A DNA stretch of 64,000 bases, taken from NCBI GenBank assembly GCA_021442155.1, contig CM038214.1:144866488-144930487 (forward strand), in the 5' to 3' direction. This document shows, piece by piece, positions 35,431 to 48,738 of this stretch. The DNA comes from Cymbidium sinense (lineage: Eukaryota; Streptophyta; Magnoliopsida; Asparagales; Orchidaceae). A program made the position numbers and the translations under genes. How positions within the stretch are numbered: position 1 is the stretch's first letter; each line of letters opens with the position of its first letter. The notes beneath the pieces were generated by a model. That model saw only the letters and a program-made list of their open reading frames with translations, made no database searches and was not told where the DNA came from.

Positions 35431-35689
35431 CCAAATCAACTTCAAATCAAGCCAAACTCTTGATTTTTCTTCATGATTCAATCAACCCTACAATCATGAA
35501 TCCAAATATACATACAAACTTCAATCACCAAACCAAAATCCAATTCAAAAAATCAAACCCCAAATCCATTCATTCTTCCTTTGAATATGAAATTGTCAAA
35601 TGAATCAAAACCCATTTGACTTCAAACCACTTGCAAATGGAATTATATTTTAATCATAAGTCCATATACAAGTTCAATCAAACTCAAAT

Positions 35690-36540
35690 CAAGCTTTGAC
35701 CAAGCCATTTGATGCACTTAGGCTCACTTGACCCAAAGTGACCTAAAGTACCCTTATTAGCCAAATTCTAATCCTAACCAAATTGGATTGAATCAAACTC
35801 ACCTATGCCTCTCTCATCATGATCAACAATCATCATGGGATGATCAATCAATCAAATTGGGTCAAACCAAGTCAAACCTAAGGGTTGACCAAGTCAACAC
35901 TTAGCCAAAATGAAACCTAACATAGCCAAAATTCACCATAGGCCAAATTGATTGAAACCAATGATCTAAGTTCATTCATGAACTATGTTTGAACTTGACC
36001 AAGTCAACATTTGAGCCTAACCTAGCCTAATTGGCCACTTGACCCAAGTTGACCCAACTTGACCTAAAAAGTCAAAATATGTCAAAACTTGATCTAAGCC
36101 AAATTGATTGAAACCAATGGGTCAAGTTCATTCCAAATCACTTGTTGAACTTGACCAAAGCCTCAAGCCAACTAGACTAACCTAGTCCAAACCTTGAACC
36201 CAACTTGACCTGATCATGTTGAGCCAAATTCAAACTTAACCAAAATTGATTACAAACAAAGATACCAATCCACTCCATATGACTAACCAAACCTAAACCT
36301 ACCCATGACCTAGCTCAAATAGGTCAAATGGGTAAAATTGGTCAACTTAACCCATTTGACCTAAATGAAGTCATATGAGCCAAATTCAAAACTAAACAAA
36401 ATTAAATCAAACCAAAGCCACCAAAACATTTCAAATGGTCATATGAACTTGACCCAACCCTTGGTTTGACCCAATTTGACCAATTGGTCAACTTGACCTA
36501 AGTTGACCCATTTTGACCTAAATGGGTCAACATGAGCCAA
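35690..36540 (+). repeat. TTGACC-rich tract in L-B
   Basis: Same dense TTGACC/GGTCAA words as in L-A, for example 'cacttgacccaagttgaccc' near 36,033 and 'ggtcaacttgacctaag' near 36,485. Confidence 0.7.
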
Positions 36541-39066
36541 ACCATATCAAATGAACTCCAAATCCAATGAAACTTGGCTAAACCTATTTTCTTCACATAC
36601 CCAACATATCCAAATTTAAAATCAGAAAATGACCATTGTACCCTCTAGGCCATAGAGCAAATTTTGATCTAATCCATGGGTAATTTGGTCAAGCCCTCTT
36701 CATGTCAACTTGATACCTTCCTAATAGGTCAAGTGGACCCAATGGAGTGGTGCCAACCCAATGGGTTGGGTCACCCAAATGGACCCAATGCCAAAATCAC
36801 CCTAGCTCAAATTGGCAATTCAAAACCTCCCTCCACTTGATTTGAAGCACATGGGAGGTTACCAATCCACCCAAGAGCTCAAACACCATGTGCCAACTTC
36901 AAACACAACCAATCCTTTCCATATGGTCAATTGATCAAAATGGAACCCAAGCTTTGTCCAGATAGGAGATATGCCCTAATTCCATTTGAATTCAACACCC
37001 TCATTATCAATTGAGTCCTAGAGAGTGTTAGAGCCATCAAAGAGCATTCTAAGCTTCCAAAGGAATTGAAATCAAGCTTTCTGGTTTTTCTTCCTTGAAA
37101 ATGTGGGGAGCTCCTCTCATTTCTAACTTCCTCTTCACTCAAAATCACTTCAATTCTGCACCCCTCGGGGATCAATTTGAATGCACCCAAGCTCTCATTC
37201 AAGTTCCCAAAGCAAGGAGAGTTGAATTTAATCAAAATCACAAGCAAGAGGAAGAGGTGTTGGTCCTGTGAGAGATCTACTCAACCCCAAGGCTTGAAAC
37301 TTTCAATAGGGCTTTGTCTCCACTAGAAAAAGCTACCTAATTGAACTCGAGTGCCGGTGATCATCTTCGACAAGGTATGACATTTTTTGACCACTAAGCT
37401 TAGGAGGTCTTGGTCCTTTGTGAACGAAATTATCATGGCATGAGAATTCCACCATTGGATAAGATTGCCATTAACATAAGATGGTGTGGGTAAAATCTTG
37501 TCTCGATCTAAGCTCAATTGAGCTTGGATCTTCCTTTAGATCATCGACGATCTCCATTGATCCTCAGGGAAAAACTGGGGTAATCCCAGCCATCCGTCCA
37601 CGCATTTTGGATGGACGTCTGAGATTAAACACACATTTTATAAATCATTTATCCCTTTTAAAACCACGGGGTGATCCCTGGTCATTCGATCCTTGACGGT
37701 AGGATCAAACCGCGATCACCACCCGCTCATGATGCAACATTTAAGTAACCCATGTGTTTTGTGAAGCATGCCGACCATGCCGTGTCATGCTATGAGCTAA
37801 GGGATTAATTAGGATTTAATTAATTTTAATTAATCCCTAAGCTTCAAAATTCATATCTCCCTCAATAAAATTTAGAAAATATGAGGTGAATTTTTCTGGA
37901 TAGGTAATTTAATCTAGAATATTCTAAAAATGATTTCAATGGATTTTGAATTATATGTTTCTCTAATTTTGGGTTTTAATGGAAATCTTATTTTGGTAAT
38001 TACCTCTTAATTAATCTTCTGATTAATCCCAAATTTCTTGGGTATGTTTTGGGGGATGATTTCTGTCTCTCCTAATTTTCTTGGGATTTATTGAATGCTT
38101 GGTTGGGGAAATTGCAAATGTATTTCCTAATTACTCCCTTAAAATTCATAAAGTGTGTTAAATATTCTCATTTGTGTGTATAGATATGCTTAGGACTCAT
38201 TCATATGCATGTTATACATGTTGGGAAAGAAATGAAGTTATGTATATTTTGTGGATTTGGTTCATTTTATTTAATCTTAAAATGCCTTTCTTTTTGAATG
38301 AGTTTGTTTAGAGTTCATCTAAACTTAGGATTAATTAAAACACTTAATCAAAACATTCACCAAAAAAAAACTAAAATGTTAATCTACCTTAGAAATTACT
38401 TACAGGAAGGAAAGAGAAGTTCCTTCGCTTTTCTCTTTATAACTTAGTAATTAATTGTAGGATTCACTTGAACCTAATCAAAACATGAAATAAAATCAAT
38501 CCAAAATAATTAAACAACTTAAATGAAACTCTCCTCTAAGTTGAACCTTTCTCACACTTATAAAATTCTAACTCACAAACCTTCAAAGCACACATATTAG
38601 CCTAAGTCAGCACTTCTAGCTTTAGTTTAGGTCAGTGCATGGTTTGATGTTTGTTTTGTTTTGTGATATATGTTTTAGACTGGATGTTAGGATGTATGTG
38701 CGTAGAATGAATGGTGGGGTGATCTTAGTCTAATCATTATTTTTTGTGGGGGATTATGCTTAAGGGCACTCTAATAAAAAATATAAATGCTTTTGCTTGG
38801 TGCTTATACCCCATAATCCAATAGCTAGGTGGACTTAATCACCCATGTGGGTGATAAGTCTAATATACATGCTTGGGATTTGTGTGGTTTGTTTTAGCTA
38901 ATCTCTATTTATAAGTGTTAGTTAGATTTCCATTCTTTTCCTTTTCATGTACATTTGTGCAATTGATTTTGGAATGATTGTTATAGGGATTAGATGAACA
39001 TTGGTCATAAGATTTCATCTTATGCACCATGTGAAGTCTTGGAGCATCCACCTTCCAACCATCCAA

Positions 39067-39125
39067 AAGAAGAAACCAAAGAAAAAAGAAGAGAAGAAAG
39101 AAGAAAAGAAGAATGAAGAATGAAG
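39067..39125 (+). repeat. GAA-type purine tract in L-B
   Basis: Short GAAGAAA microsatellite at the position equivalent to 19,466-19,535 in L-A. Confidence 0.6.
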
Positions 39126-40658
39126 CTTGAAGACCCCCATAACAATGAATTCCTTGCTTATTTGTAATTTATTTCATTTTGTAATCGGGTTGTATAAGGG
39201 TAGAGATCGACTACCCAATTTATTTTTTTTGGGTTTGGTGGTACCACCATAGACCTCTTATTCTTTTTTTTGTGATTAGCTTTATAAATTAATTGATGAT
39301 TTATAGCTTGTGCATTAAGTGGCATCTTTCCTAGTTTCTTCCTTGCTTTATGCATGGCATGTGGATTAGGCTCTTAGGAAAAATAAATCTTTTACCAAAC
39401 ATAACAACTCAAAACTAAATATAAAGAATTCATAACCTCACCTAAACCTAGGTTTAAAATCAAAATAAAAGAATTAGCAACCTTAGGGATGAGTATTTCT
39501 TTACAATATCATGCACAAATGCATCTTATTTCACTCTTGATTGGAGGCTTCCACCTTTTTGTGAGAAACTTGGCTTGACCTTTGAGAGCGGTGGAAACAC
39601 ACCTCCCTTCTCATTGATTTTGGCCAATAACTTTATTTCTCACCATTAGGCATATGAATCCTATTCTGAAATAATTATCCAAAAAATGAAAATAAAATGA
39701 AATTTGAATTGCATTAGATTTAGGCATTTGAAGCATGCCCTTACATGATCTAGTCTTGGGAGTGAGTTTAAGGACTTAGTCTCTTTCTAAATAAATAATA
39801 GCCTAACTATCTTGCATAAGCATAAGACTTGCCTACATGAATTTAAAATCATAGAGGAGTTAGTTGGTGGCCACCCCTCAAATAAGTCCAAGTAGCTGAT
39901 TTGTCCTCTCTGTGGAGACAAACCAATTACCCATTTTTCCATATTTAGGTTGTGCTTGCCAAAGCTCCCTAGATTTAGGTTTTGAGGTTGCTTCTCCCCA
40001 TTGTGAGTCTTAAGCATAATTTCTCACCTCTTAGGAATTTCCATAATCTTGTCTTATGGAATCATAAGCCCTAAATTTCTAATGAAAAATGCAACTCAAA
40101 AGAATTAAATAAATTTTAAAAATGTAAATCCCAACCATGGGATAATTTAAGATGCTCACTAGGTTTTCCTAACATCGTGGGCATCTCTACTTATCTTCCT
40201 TTGATAATAACTCCTCTCTTTGATCAATCCCATTTGATCTTCAAAAAATGAGCTAATCGATTGATAGTCCTTTCCTATTGAAATATTTGAAGATAATGAT
40301 CATTTACCTTAATGAGAGTATTCTAAGGGATTATCCCTTAGGATGTAATTAACTATGGGGCTTACCAGGGAACTTAACAAGCCATTTAAAATAAACCTAC
40401 TTTACTTTTCCATGTAAAGTAGGAAGAATCTCAGTACATATGCAACCACATCCTTAGAGTCCTTAGGTGGTGATTAGGTCCATTAAAGGGTAGTGACTTA
40501 TCTTCCAAGGTAGTACACTATTCCTTGATGATGTACCCGATCACCTTAATAAGCACATCTACAAATCTATGTGGCATCCCAACTAACAGGCATAATATTT
40601 CTATTCTCATTTATCCTCTTCAAAAAAAAAGGATAGATGGGCAAGAATATTTTTCACA

Positions 40659-41520
40659 ACAAGCTTCTGGTCCATCATCGACATGGTCCATAAATTAAAT
40701 TTATCAAATTTGTTCGAGCTTACATCCCAATATGCTCAATTCAAAATCAAACTAAACCAAACAAACCATATCAAATCACATGAAATTAAGATAAAATTAA
40801 TCGACTACTTTGAGTTGACATAAGTCCCAAGCAAAGATTCACTTAGTGTTAGGTGTTTGATTTGTTGTGCATCTAATAAGTCACCCCAGTGGTTGTTCCT
40901 TGCTTTGTAAGATGTAAGTCTGCTATGCCTTCTTCCTAGCACATAACCATTTCACACAACAAGCTAACCCCTTAGTAAGCCAAAATGACTATCCCTTTGG
41001 ATTTGTAAACGAGGTAGGTCAATCTGATATAGCCCCTTTAGTGGTCCATTGCACAAGTGGTCCATACATTATGCATTAAATTAAACCCAATCTTTTTTTC
41101 CAATGGAGTTAAATCACACCCTCTCCCATGGAGCCCCAAATCATATATAAATAAGTCAAATAAATAAATTTAAAACCAATAAGGAGCCAAATTAAACTAA
41201 CTTCCCAATAGAGTCTAAATAGAAAAATCAACCAAACTCTTATCCAGGATACATCCAAATTATGAATCAAACTCAAATCAAACCTAAATTTTAATTGGAA
41301 GGTTCATATAATCACCAAGCCCATATCTAGATGTTCCTCCATATCATAAAAAAGAAAACAAATTAAAGTCATTCCCTTAATCATTATAGATTCTTATCCC
41401 TGGATCTTCTTTCCACAATAAATCATATAATCAAATCAAAACCTTATCCCCAACATATTTCTCTGCTCAACATAAAACCTTCACATGTCATGTAATGCAT
41501 GTGTGATCTAATCTCCTCCA
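40659..41520 (+). other. Tract X of Tat copy B, proximal part
   Basis: Matches 61,050-62,040 in copy C. It holds another ~130-bp 3' repeat unit ('gatgtaagtc' near 40,910), then short units with a 'ccaatggagt'-type mark. Noncoding. This shows the Tat 3' region resumes after L-B. Confidence 0.65.
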
Positions 41521-43005
41521 TGTCCTTATGGAAATCTCAACAAATCTTATTTCTTCTTATGCACACTTTAATACTTCAATCAAAATTAACAATGTATTCA
41601 TTTATTACATCATCTTAACAATATCAACATTTTATGATTTGTATATGCAAGCTCAAACTAAACAATATCATGCTAAACATATTATAGTGAATGCCTATAT
41701 TTTATTATTATATAGATGTTATATTATAATTTGTATAATATAATATATTATCTAACATTACATCCATTAAATCACTTAAAAGGAACAAATAATAAAATTT
41801 TCTCAAAATATGAATAATGTTCATTATGTAAATTGTTATTTTCTAATAGAAATGGTACAATATAGTATAATTTGGTGTTGCTTTTTGGTGTGTGCTGAAT
41901 TCAAATTCTTCCATCTCAACCTTCAAATTAACTTTTGATTTTGACAATGTGTTATAACAAGTAAAACATACTAAATGTACAATAACATTTAGAATACACC
42001 ACCACATTCATACATATATTATATTATAATGTACATTATATTTTAATATGCTTTCATGTAATATATTATCTTACATTACACCTTAAAATGAATCACTTAA
42101 GCAAAACAATAAAAATTTTCAAAATGAACATTTCTTTTGGATGCAAAATTCCATTCTTTTTGATTAAATGACACATCATAATCAAAATGATGTTCTAAAG
42201 CTTACCTTAAATTTCAATCCCATCATATCACCTATAAATTAGTGTTTTTATGAATTATGCAGTACAAACTCTACTCATCATACTATAAGACTAAAATATG
42301 CTAAACAACAAGTAAGAATACAAAATAGTATTAATGCATGATGCTACACTATGTTATGTTATATTATAATATTGCATATCACATCATAAATTGGTTAAGA
42401 TAAAAATCATAAAATTTGTCAAAATAATAAAAAACTATATATTTTAGTCATATCACTTACATATTTTAAATTAATAATATATTATGATGCCTTTTATTTT
42501 ATGAATTTGGCCAAATTCCACCATTTTAAAGTATAAATCAACATTTTATAAATAATGCTAGCATATAAATGATTCTAAAATACTAAAAGTATTTAAAATG
42601 TGAATAATATATTATGATATATGATGTTATATTATGCTACAACATATAATATTTATTTTGAACATAAAATCTTACTTTTGATTACATGGTAGCACACCTT
42701 GGTACTACAACCTAATTACTTAAATTTAACAAATTCATCATTATTGATTAAATTAATATTTTTATGATTTATATTAATATAACTATGGCATAATACCATA
42801 ATATACAAACATATCAAAACATCTTATAACATCCAAAACACATACTACATGCTCAAATATATGATGTTACATTATACTATAATATATGGTATTATAATAT
42901 GATTTTTTATGTTTTGGTTTCAAATCTTAATAATCAAAAAAAGTCTCTTAAGACAATTTCTTTAGCTATATAAAAATTAGGTCATTCTTATCTACTCCTA
43001 ATGAC
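41521..43005 (+). repeat. Tract X of Tat copy B, diverged ~300-350 bp tandem units
   Basis: Five diverged units, marked by 'aaattc..catc' then 'caacatttt(t)atga', near 41,590, 41,905, 42,215, 42,515 and 42,730. Each ends in TATATTATAATATGA-type AT palindromes. Equivalent units are present in copy C. It may be the distal 3' UTR or LTR of the Tat element. Confidence 0.65.
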
Positions 43006-43619
43006 ATATTATTAAATGTTTATTATTTGGTTAATTTTTGGTTTTATTATACATTTTTGGTTTAATTTATATCAAATTTAGGGTTTAAATTTATTTTAGA
43101 GTTTGGGTTTTATGGTTTTATAGTTTATTTTTCTTGGGTTTAATGCTTTGGTTTATTTTTATTTAATATTTATTTATGGTTTAACATAATTTTAATTTAA
43201 GTTTTAGTATATTTTGGTTTTGGTTTATGGTTTAAGGTTTATTTTTAATAGAAAACAAATTAAATTAAACATTTCTTCTTTTTTATTTCATCAACCAAAT
43301 ACCAAGTTTTCTAAGACACAATTTAACATAGATAAAAAAATGACACATAGAGTAAATCAAATAGATAACAGAATTATCTCTACTATAGACATCCATAATA
43401 GATCACATTATCTTCTCTATTCTCCTAAACCACACTCTAGTAGTAATATGTATCTAATCTCTCCTACACCACCATGGCTATAAACATCTCTCATTTACTT
43501 ATAATATTTAAACCATCTTTTATCCAACAACAGATTCCCCACCACTGATAATTCTTTACCAACATTCTAGATCTAGATTGAACCTAGTTGATGATGATGT
43601 TACAAGGTTTATCCATTCT
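43006..43619 (+). other. Telomere-like fringe and non-telomeric island
   Basis: 43,006-43,220 is T-rich with 'ggtttaatttat'/'tttagggttta' words, a decayed edge of the telomere-like block. 43,221-43,619 is ordinary AT-rich sequence with no feature I recognise; the open frame 43,214-43,483 appears fortuitous. Confidence 0.5.
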
Positions 43620-46600
43620 TAGGTGTAGGGTTAGTTTAGGGTTTAGGGTTTATGGTTAGCTTAGTGTTTTAGTTAGTTTAGGTTTAGGGTTTGGGTTTTA
43701 GTAGGTTTAGGGTTTAGGTTGTGGTTTTAGTTTTAGGGTTTAGGGTTTATATTTTAGTGTTTAGTTTTAGGTTTAGGGTTTAGGGTTTAGGCTTTAAGTT
43801 TTGTTTATTTTTGGGTTTAGGTTAGTTTAGGGTTAGTTTTAGGTTTAGGTTTTTTTTTTAAATTTAGTTTAGGTTTATTAAGTTTAGTTTATTTATTGGT
43901 TATTTTATTTTTATTTTATTTAGGTTTATTTTTAGTTAGTTTTATTTTATTTTATTTTTAGGTTTATTTATTTTACATATTATGATTTCATTATTTTTTA
44001 TCAGTTATAGTTATACATTTTTAAGCTAGACATAGAAAAATAAAAGGATTACTTTATTGATTTAGAAAAATTATGATAAGTAAGAGATGTTCTTAGAGTT
44101 CTAGCATTAATAGGTTATATTATTCTTAGTTTTCTAGATCGTTTTGTGTCCAAACACTAGGTTGACATATTTTCCTATTTCTTATTTAATCAACATTTTA
44201 TCTTTTTTATTTAATTTATTTCCCCACTCATTTAGAAGATTTTTTATTTTTATTATTCTTCTTTTTAAGTTTATCCATTTTAGGGTTTTAGGTCTAGGTT
44301 TTGTTTATAGGTCTATTTGGTTATTTTAGTGGGTTTAGGGTTTTTTATTATAGGTTTTATTTTTTAGGTTATTGTTGTGGTAGTGGTTTTATTTAGTTTA
44401 AGTTAGTTTATAGGTCATGTTTAGGTTGTTTTAGGTTTTAGGGTTAGGTTTTTTTTTTGGGTACTTTAGTTTATTAGGATTATTGATTTTATTTAGATAA
44501 ATGCATTTTTATAGTATTTTTTATTTATTTTTATATTTTATTTAGTTTTATTTTTTTTTATATTATTTTATTTTTTTATTTTATTTAGTTTATTTAGTTT
44601 ATTTTTTTATTTATTTTTATTTTTTTTTTTATTTTTAGGTTTAGGTTTTTATTTTATTTTTAAGTTTAGCTTTAGGTTTTATTTTAGTTTATTTTGGGTT
44701 TTATTTGTTAGTTTAGGTTTAAGCCTTTATTTTAGTTTAATTTATTTTATTTAGTTTAGAGTTTAGGTTTAGTTTATTATAATAGTTTAGGTTTTATTTT
44801 TAGTTTAGTTTATTTTAAGGGTTAAGTTTATTTTATTTTATATTTTAGGTTTAGGTTCTTTTTTTAGTTTAGGGTTTATGTTTTATTTTTATTTATTTTA
44901 GGTTTAATTTTAGGTTTAGTTTTAGGTTTAGGTTTTATTTAGTTTTATTTTATTTTATTTTATTTTACATTTATTTTATTTTATTATTATTTTAGTTTAT
45001 TTTATTTTAAGTTTAGTCTAGGTTTTATTAATTTTATTTTAGTAGTTTTAATTTTATTTTAGGTTTTTTTTAGGTTTAGGTTTAGTTTATTATTTCATTT
45101 TATTTTATTTTTTTATTTATTTTTTATTTTTATTTTTTTAGGTTTTATTTTTAGGTTTTTAGTTTAGGTTTTAGGTTTAGGGTTTAGGGTAGGGTTAGGG
45201 TAGGTTTAGGGTTAGGTGTTTGTGGTTTAGGGTATTAGGGTTTAGGGTTTAGGGTTTAGGTAGGGTAGGCTTCATGATTTTTTTAAATAAAAAGCATGTT
45301 TAGGTTTATTTATTTTAGTTTATTTTTTTTTATTTAGTTTATTTTTTATTTTATTATCATTTTTTAGGCTAGGTTTATGTATGTATTTTTAGTTTAGTTT
45401 ATTTTATTTTATTTTGGGTTTAGGTTTATTTTTATTTTAAGTTTAAGTTTAGGTTTTATTTTATTTTTGGTTTAGTTTAGGTTTTATTTTAAGTTTATTT
45501 TAATGTTTTATTTTAGTTTAGGTTTAGGTTTATTTTAGTTTATTTTATTTATTTAGCTGTTTATTTTAGGTTTAGGTTTATTTATATTTAGGTTTAGGTT
45601 TATTTTATGTATATTTTAGTTAGGTTTTAGTTTAGCATTTAGCTTATATTTTATTTATTTAAGGTTTTTTTTAGGTTATTTTTTAGGTTTAGGTTTTTAT
45701 TTTATTTTATTTAGGTTATTTCATTTATTTTATTTAGATTTTATTTTATTTTATTTTATTTTAGTTTACTTTATTTTTTAGTAGTTTAGTTTTATTTATT
45801 TATTTTTAGTAGTTATATTTTTTTATTTATTTTAGGTTTAGGTTTAGTTTAGATTATTTTATTTTATTATATTTATTTTATTTGGTTTAGGTTTATAATT
45901 TTTAGGTTTTAGTAGTTTAGTTTATAGAGGGTTTAGGTTTGGTGTAGGTTTGGAGGGTTTTGGGGTTTAGGGTTTTTAGTTTAAAGTTTTAGTTTTGGGT
46001 CAGGTATGGTTTTGGGTAGTTTAGGGTGGGTTTTATCTTTAGGGTTTAGGGTTTAGGGTAGGATTTTAGGGTTTATTTTAGATTTAGGTTTAGGTTTAGG
46101 TTTTAGGTTTAGGGTTTTTAATTAAGTAAACCGATAGGTTTAGGTTTATTTTATCTTTTATTTTAGTTTTTATTTTATTTTATTTTAGTTTATTTTTATT
46201 TTTATTTAGTTTTATATATATTTTAGGTTTATTTTTTTTTTAGTTAGGTTTTATTTTAGTATATTTTAGGTTTAGGTTTAGGTTTAGTTTATTTTCAGTT
46301 GAGTTTATTTTTATTTAATTTTTACATTTAGGTTTTATTTTTATTTTAGGTTTAATTTCTATTTTTTATTTTATTTTTTTTAGGTTTACTTTAGGTTTTA
46401 TTTTTTTTAATTTAGGTGTTTATTTTATTTTATTTTATTTTATTTTAGTTAAGTATTTATTTTAGTTTAGGTTTATTTTATTTTTTTATTTTAGGTTTAG
46501 GTTTTTATTTTTTTAGTTTAGTGTTTATTTTATTTTATTTATTTTTAGGTTTTATTTCTATGTTTATTTTTAGGTTTAGTTTTATTTATTTTATTTTATT

Positions 46601-48320
46601 TTATTTTATTTTACATTTAGTTTTATTTTATTTTAGGTTATCTAATTTTTATTAGTTTTTATTTATTTTATTTTATATAAGTTTTTTTATTTATTTATTT
46701 ATTTATTTATTATGTTTTGTTTTAGGTTTTTTTATTTATTTAATTTTTAGGATTTTTTTAGTTTAATTTTAGGTTTTTAGGTTTTTAGCATTTAGTTTGG
46801 GTTTAGGGTTTAGTTTTATTTGTGGCTCAGAGGTTTTGGTGGTTTGTGGTTTAAGGTTTAGGGTTTGGGTTTTGGGTTTGGGGTGGTTTTTTTTAAAAAA
46901 AATTAAGTAAAAGGTTTGGTTTATTTAGTTTTTATTTATTTTAGTTTATTTTATTTTTTATTTTGATTTATGTTTATTTTTATTTTTATTTATTTTAGTT
47001 TATTTGTTTTAGTTTATTTATTTTAGTGTAGGTTTTTTTATTTTAGTTTAAATTTTAGGTTTAGGTTTAAGTTTCATTTTATTTTTAAGTTTAGTTCTAT
47101 TTTTATTTTATTTTCTAGGTTTCGGTTAAAATTTTTATTTTTAGGTTCAGGTTTAGGTTTTTATTTTATTTTCTTAGGTTTAGGTTTTAGGTTTTATTTT
47201 AAGATTATTTTTAGGTTTTATTTTTTAGTTTAGGTTTAGGTTTATTTTGTTTATTTTATTTTATTTAGTTTAGGTTTAGGTTTAGGTTTAGTTTATTTTA
47301 GTTTAGGTTTAGGTTTTATTTAGTTTAATTTAGTTTATTTTAGTTTAGGTTTAGGTTTATTTTATTTTATTTTAGGTTTAGTTTTTTTTTTTAGTTTATT
47401 TATGTTTTATTTTTTATTTATTTTAACTTTTAGTTTTAGGTTTATTGTTTAGGTTTAGTTTTATTTAGTTTAATTAGTTTTTATTTATTTTATTTTAGTT
47501 TATTTTATTTTATTTTAAGTTTAATTTTATTTTATTTGTTTTTATTTTTTTTTTTAGTTTAGTTTAGGTTTTATTTATTTTATTTTAGTTTAGTTTTATT
47601 TTTTTATTTTATTTTAGGTTTAGGTTTATAGGTTTTAGTTTATGTTTTATTTTATTTTATTTTTTTAATTTATTTTGGTTTTATATTTATTTATTTTATT
47701 TTAGGTTTTATTTAGTTTTTTAGGTTTAGCTTTTTTTTTATTTTAGTTTTTAAAGTTTTTTTTGGGTTTAGTGGTTTAGTTTAGTTTAGTTTTTTGGCTT
47801 TAGGGTTTAGGGTTTAGGGTTTAGTTTTAGTGGTTTAGGATTTTGGCCTGTGGTTTGGTTTGGGTTTTAGGTTTAGGGTTCAGGTTTTATTTTTGGGTTT
47901 AGGGTTTTTGTTTTTTTTTTTGAATAGACAAAAAATACATGTTTTTATTTATGTTTATTTTGTATTTTCTTTAAGTTAATTTATTTATTTTTGGCTTATT
48001 TATTTTATTTTAGGTTCTTTATTTTAGTTTATTTTTTAAGTTTAGGTTTAGGTTTATTTTTGGTGAGTTTTATTTTATTTTATGTTTAGGTTTAGATTTT
48101 ATTTTTATTAGGTTTAGGTTTTTTTAGGTTTTTAGGTTTTATTTTAGGTTTAATTTTAGGTTTTATTTTATTTAGTTTAGGTTTATTTATTTATTTTATT
48201 TTATTTACTTTAGGGTTTAAGTTTAGTTTATTTTAAGTTTAGGTTTAGGTTTTATTTATTTTAGTTTAGGTTTATTTTATTTTTATTATTTTATTTTTAT
48301 TTTAGGTTTAGGTTTTTTTT
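43620..48320 (+). repeat. Degenerate telomere-like block 2 with higher-order structure
   Basis: About 4.7 kb of TTTAGGG-derived words, G-rich strand +. Non-telomeric patches occur at 43,975-44,270. Clear TTTAGGG islands end near 43,850, 45,270, 46,115, 46,885 and 47,915. Each is followed by a T-run/A-rich spacer (for example 'ttaattaagtaaaccgatag' at 46,116-46,135 and 'aaattaagtaaaaggtttgg' at 46,896-46,915), then by G-poor TTTATTTTA sequence that grows G-richer towards the next island. Spacer spacing is about 0.8-1.0 kb. Confidence 0.85.
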
Positions 48321-48324
48321 AGTT

Positions 48325-48738
48325 GAGTGTGTAGGATTAATTTGATTATGATGTCATAGCTCACCTTAGAAAGTTTTCAGGTAAGTTAAGCATATACGAT
48401 GCCCTTGTCTTATCCAAAAAGATGAGCAAATCTCTAATCAAGGCCTTACTTGATCTAGAGATATGCTTAGCTCAAGAATCGCTACTAAAGAGGAGGCATG
48501 CCACCGAAGGACATCTTAGGAGTTACATTCGATGAAGACTTACTTGGGAGGACCGAGCACAACCTCTTTATATTAATGGATGTTTAGATATAGTCTATCC
48601 AGAGTTTTTGTTGACCCAGGTGTATCAATCAACATTATGAGTATAAGAACCCTTGCCTACTAGAGGATCGACATCCCCAAACTCCAAAAAGAAAGGATGA
48701 TGTTGAGAGGATTCAATGAACAAGGCGAGAGGGCCTTG
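48325..48738 (+). pseudogene. Protease N-terminal part, Tat copy C
   Basis: Aligns with copy A from about 7,395: HLRKFSGKLSIYDALVLSKK, then a segment rich in LLD and LAQ words. The active-site strand reads VFVDPGVSINIM near 48,610, with the D-P-G turn better kept than in copy A. It starts abruptly after telomere-like DNA and is cut by R2 at 48,739 just after 'gagagggcctt'. Frameshifts occur at about 48,480 and later. Confidence 0.8.

Larger units (their letters stand above)
34159..40658 (+). mobile_element. Large noncoding TG...CA element, copy L-B
   Basis: Direct copy of L-A with ends TGAGCTCATTTT and TTTTCACA. Copy C of the Tat element has the uninterrupted target (61,020-61,060), so L-B is an insertion. 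Flanks carry similar 'agctct'/'agcttct' words that may be an imperfect target duplication. It differs from L-A by a longer 178-bp repeat block and by missing most of the middle (a jump near 38,150 from the 17,050 equivalent to the 18,520 equivalent). Confidence 0.8.

Noticed and set aside
43214..43483. 89-residue open frame between telomere-like parts
   Set aside because: Low-complexity start, no domain, no counterpart elsewhere in the window.
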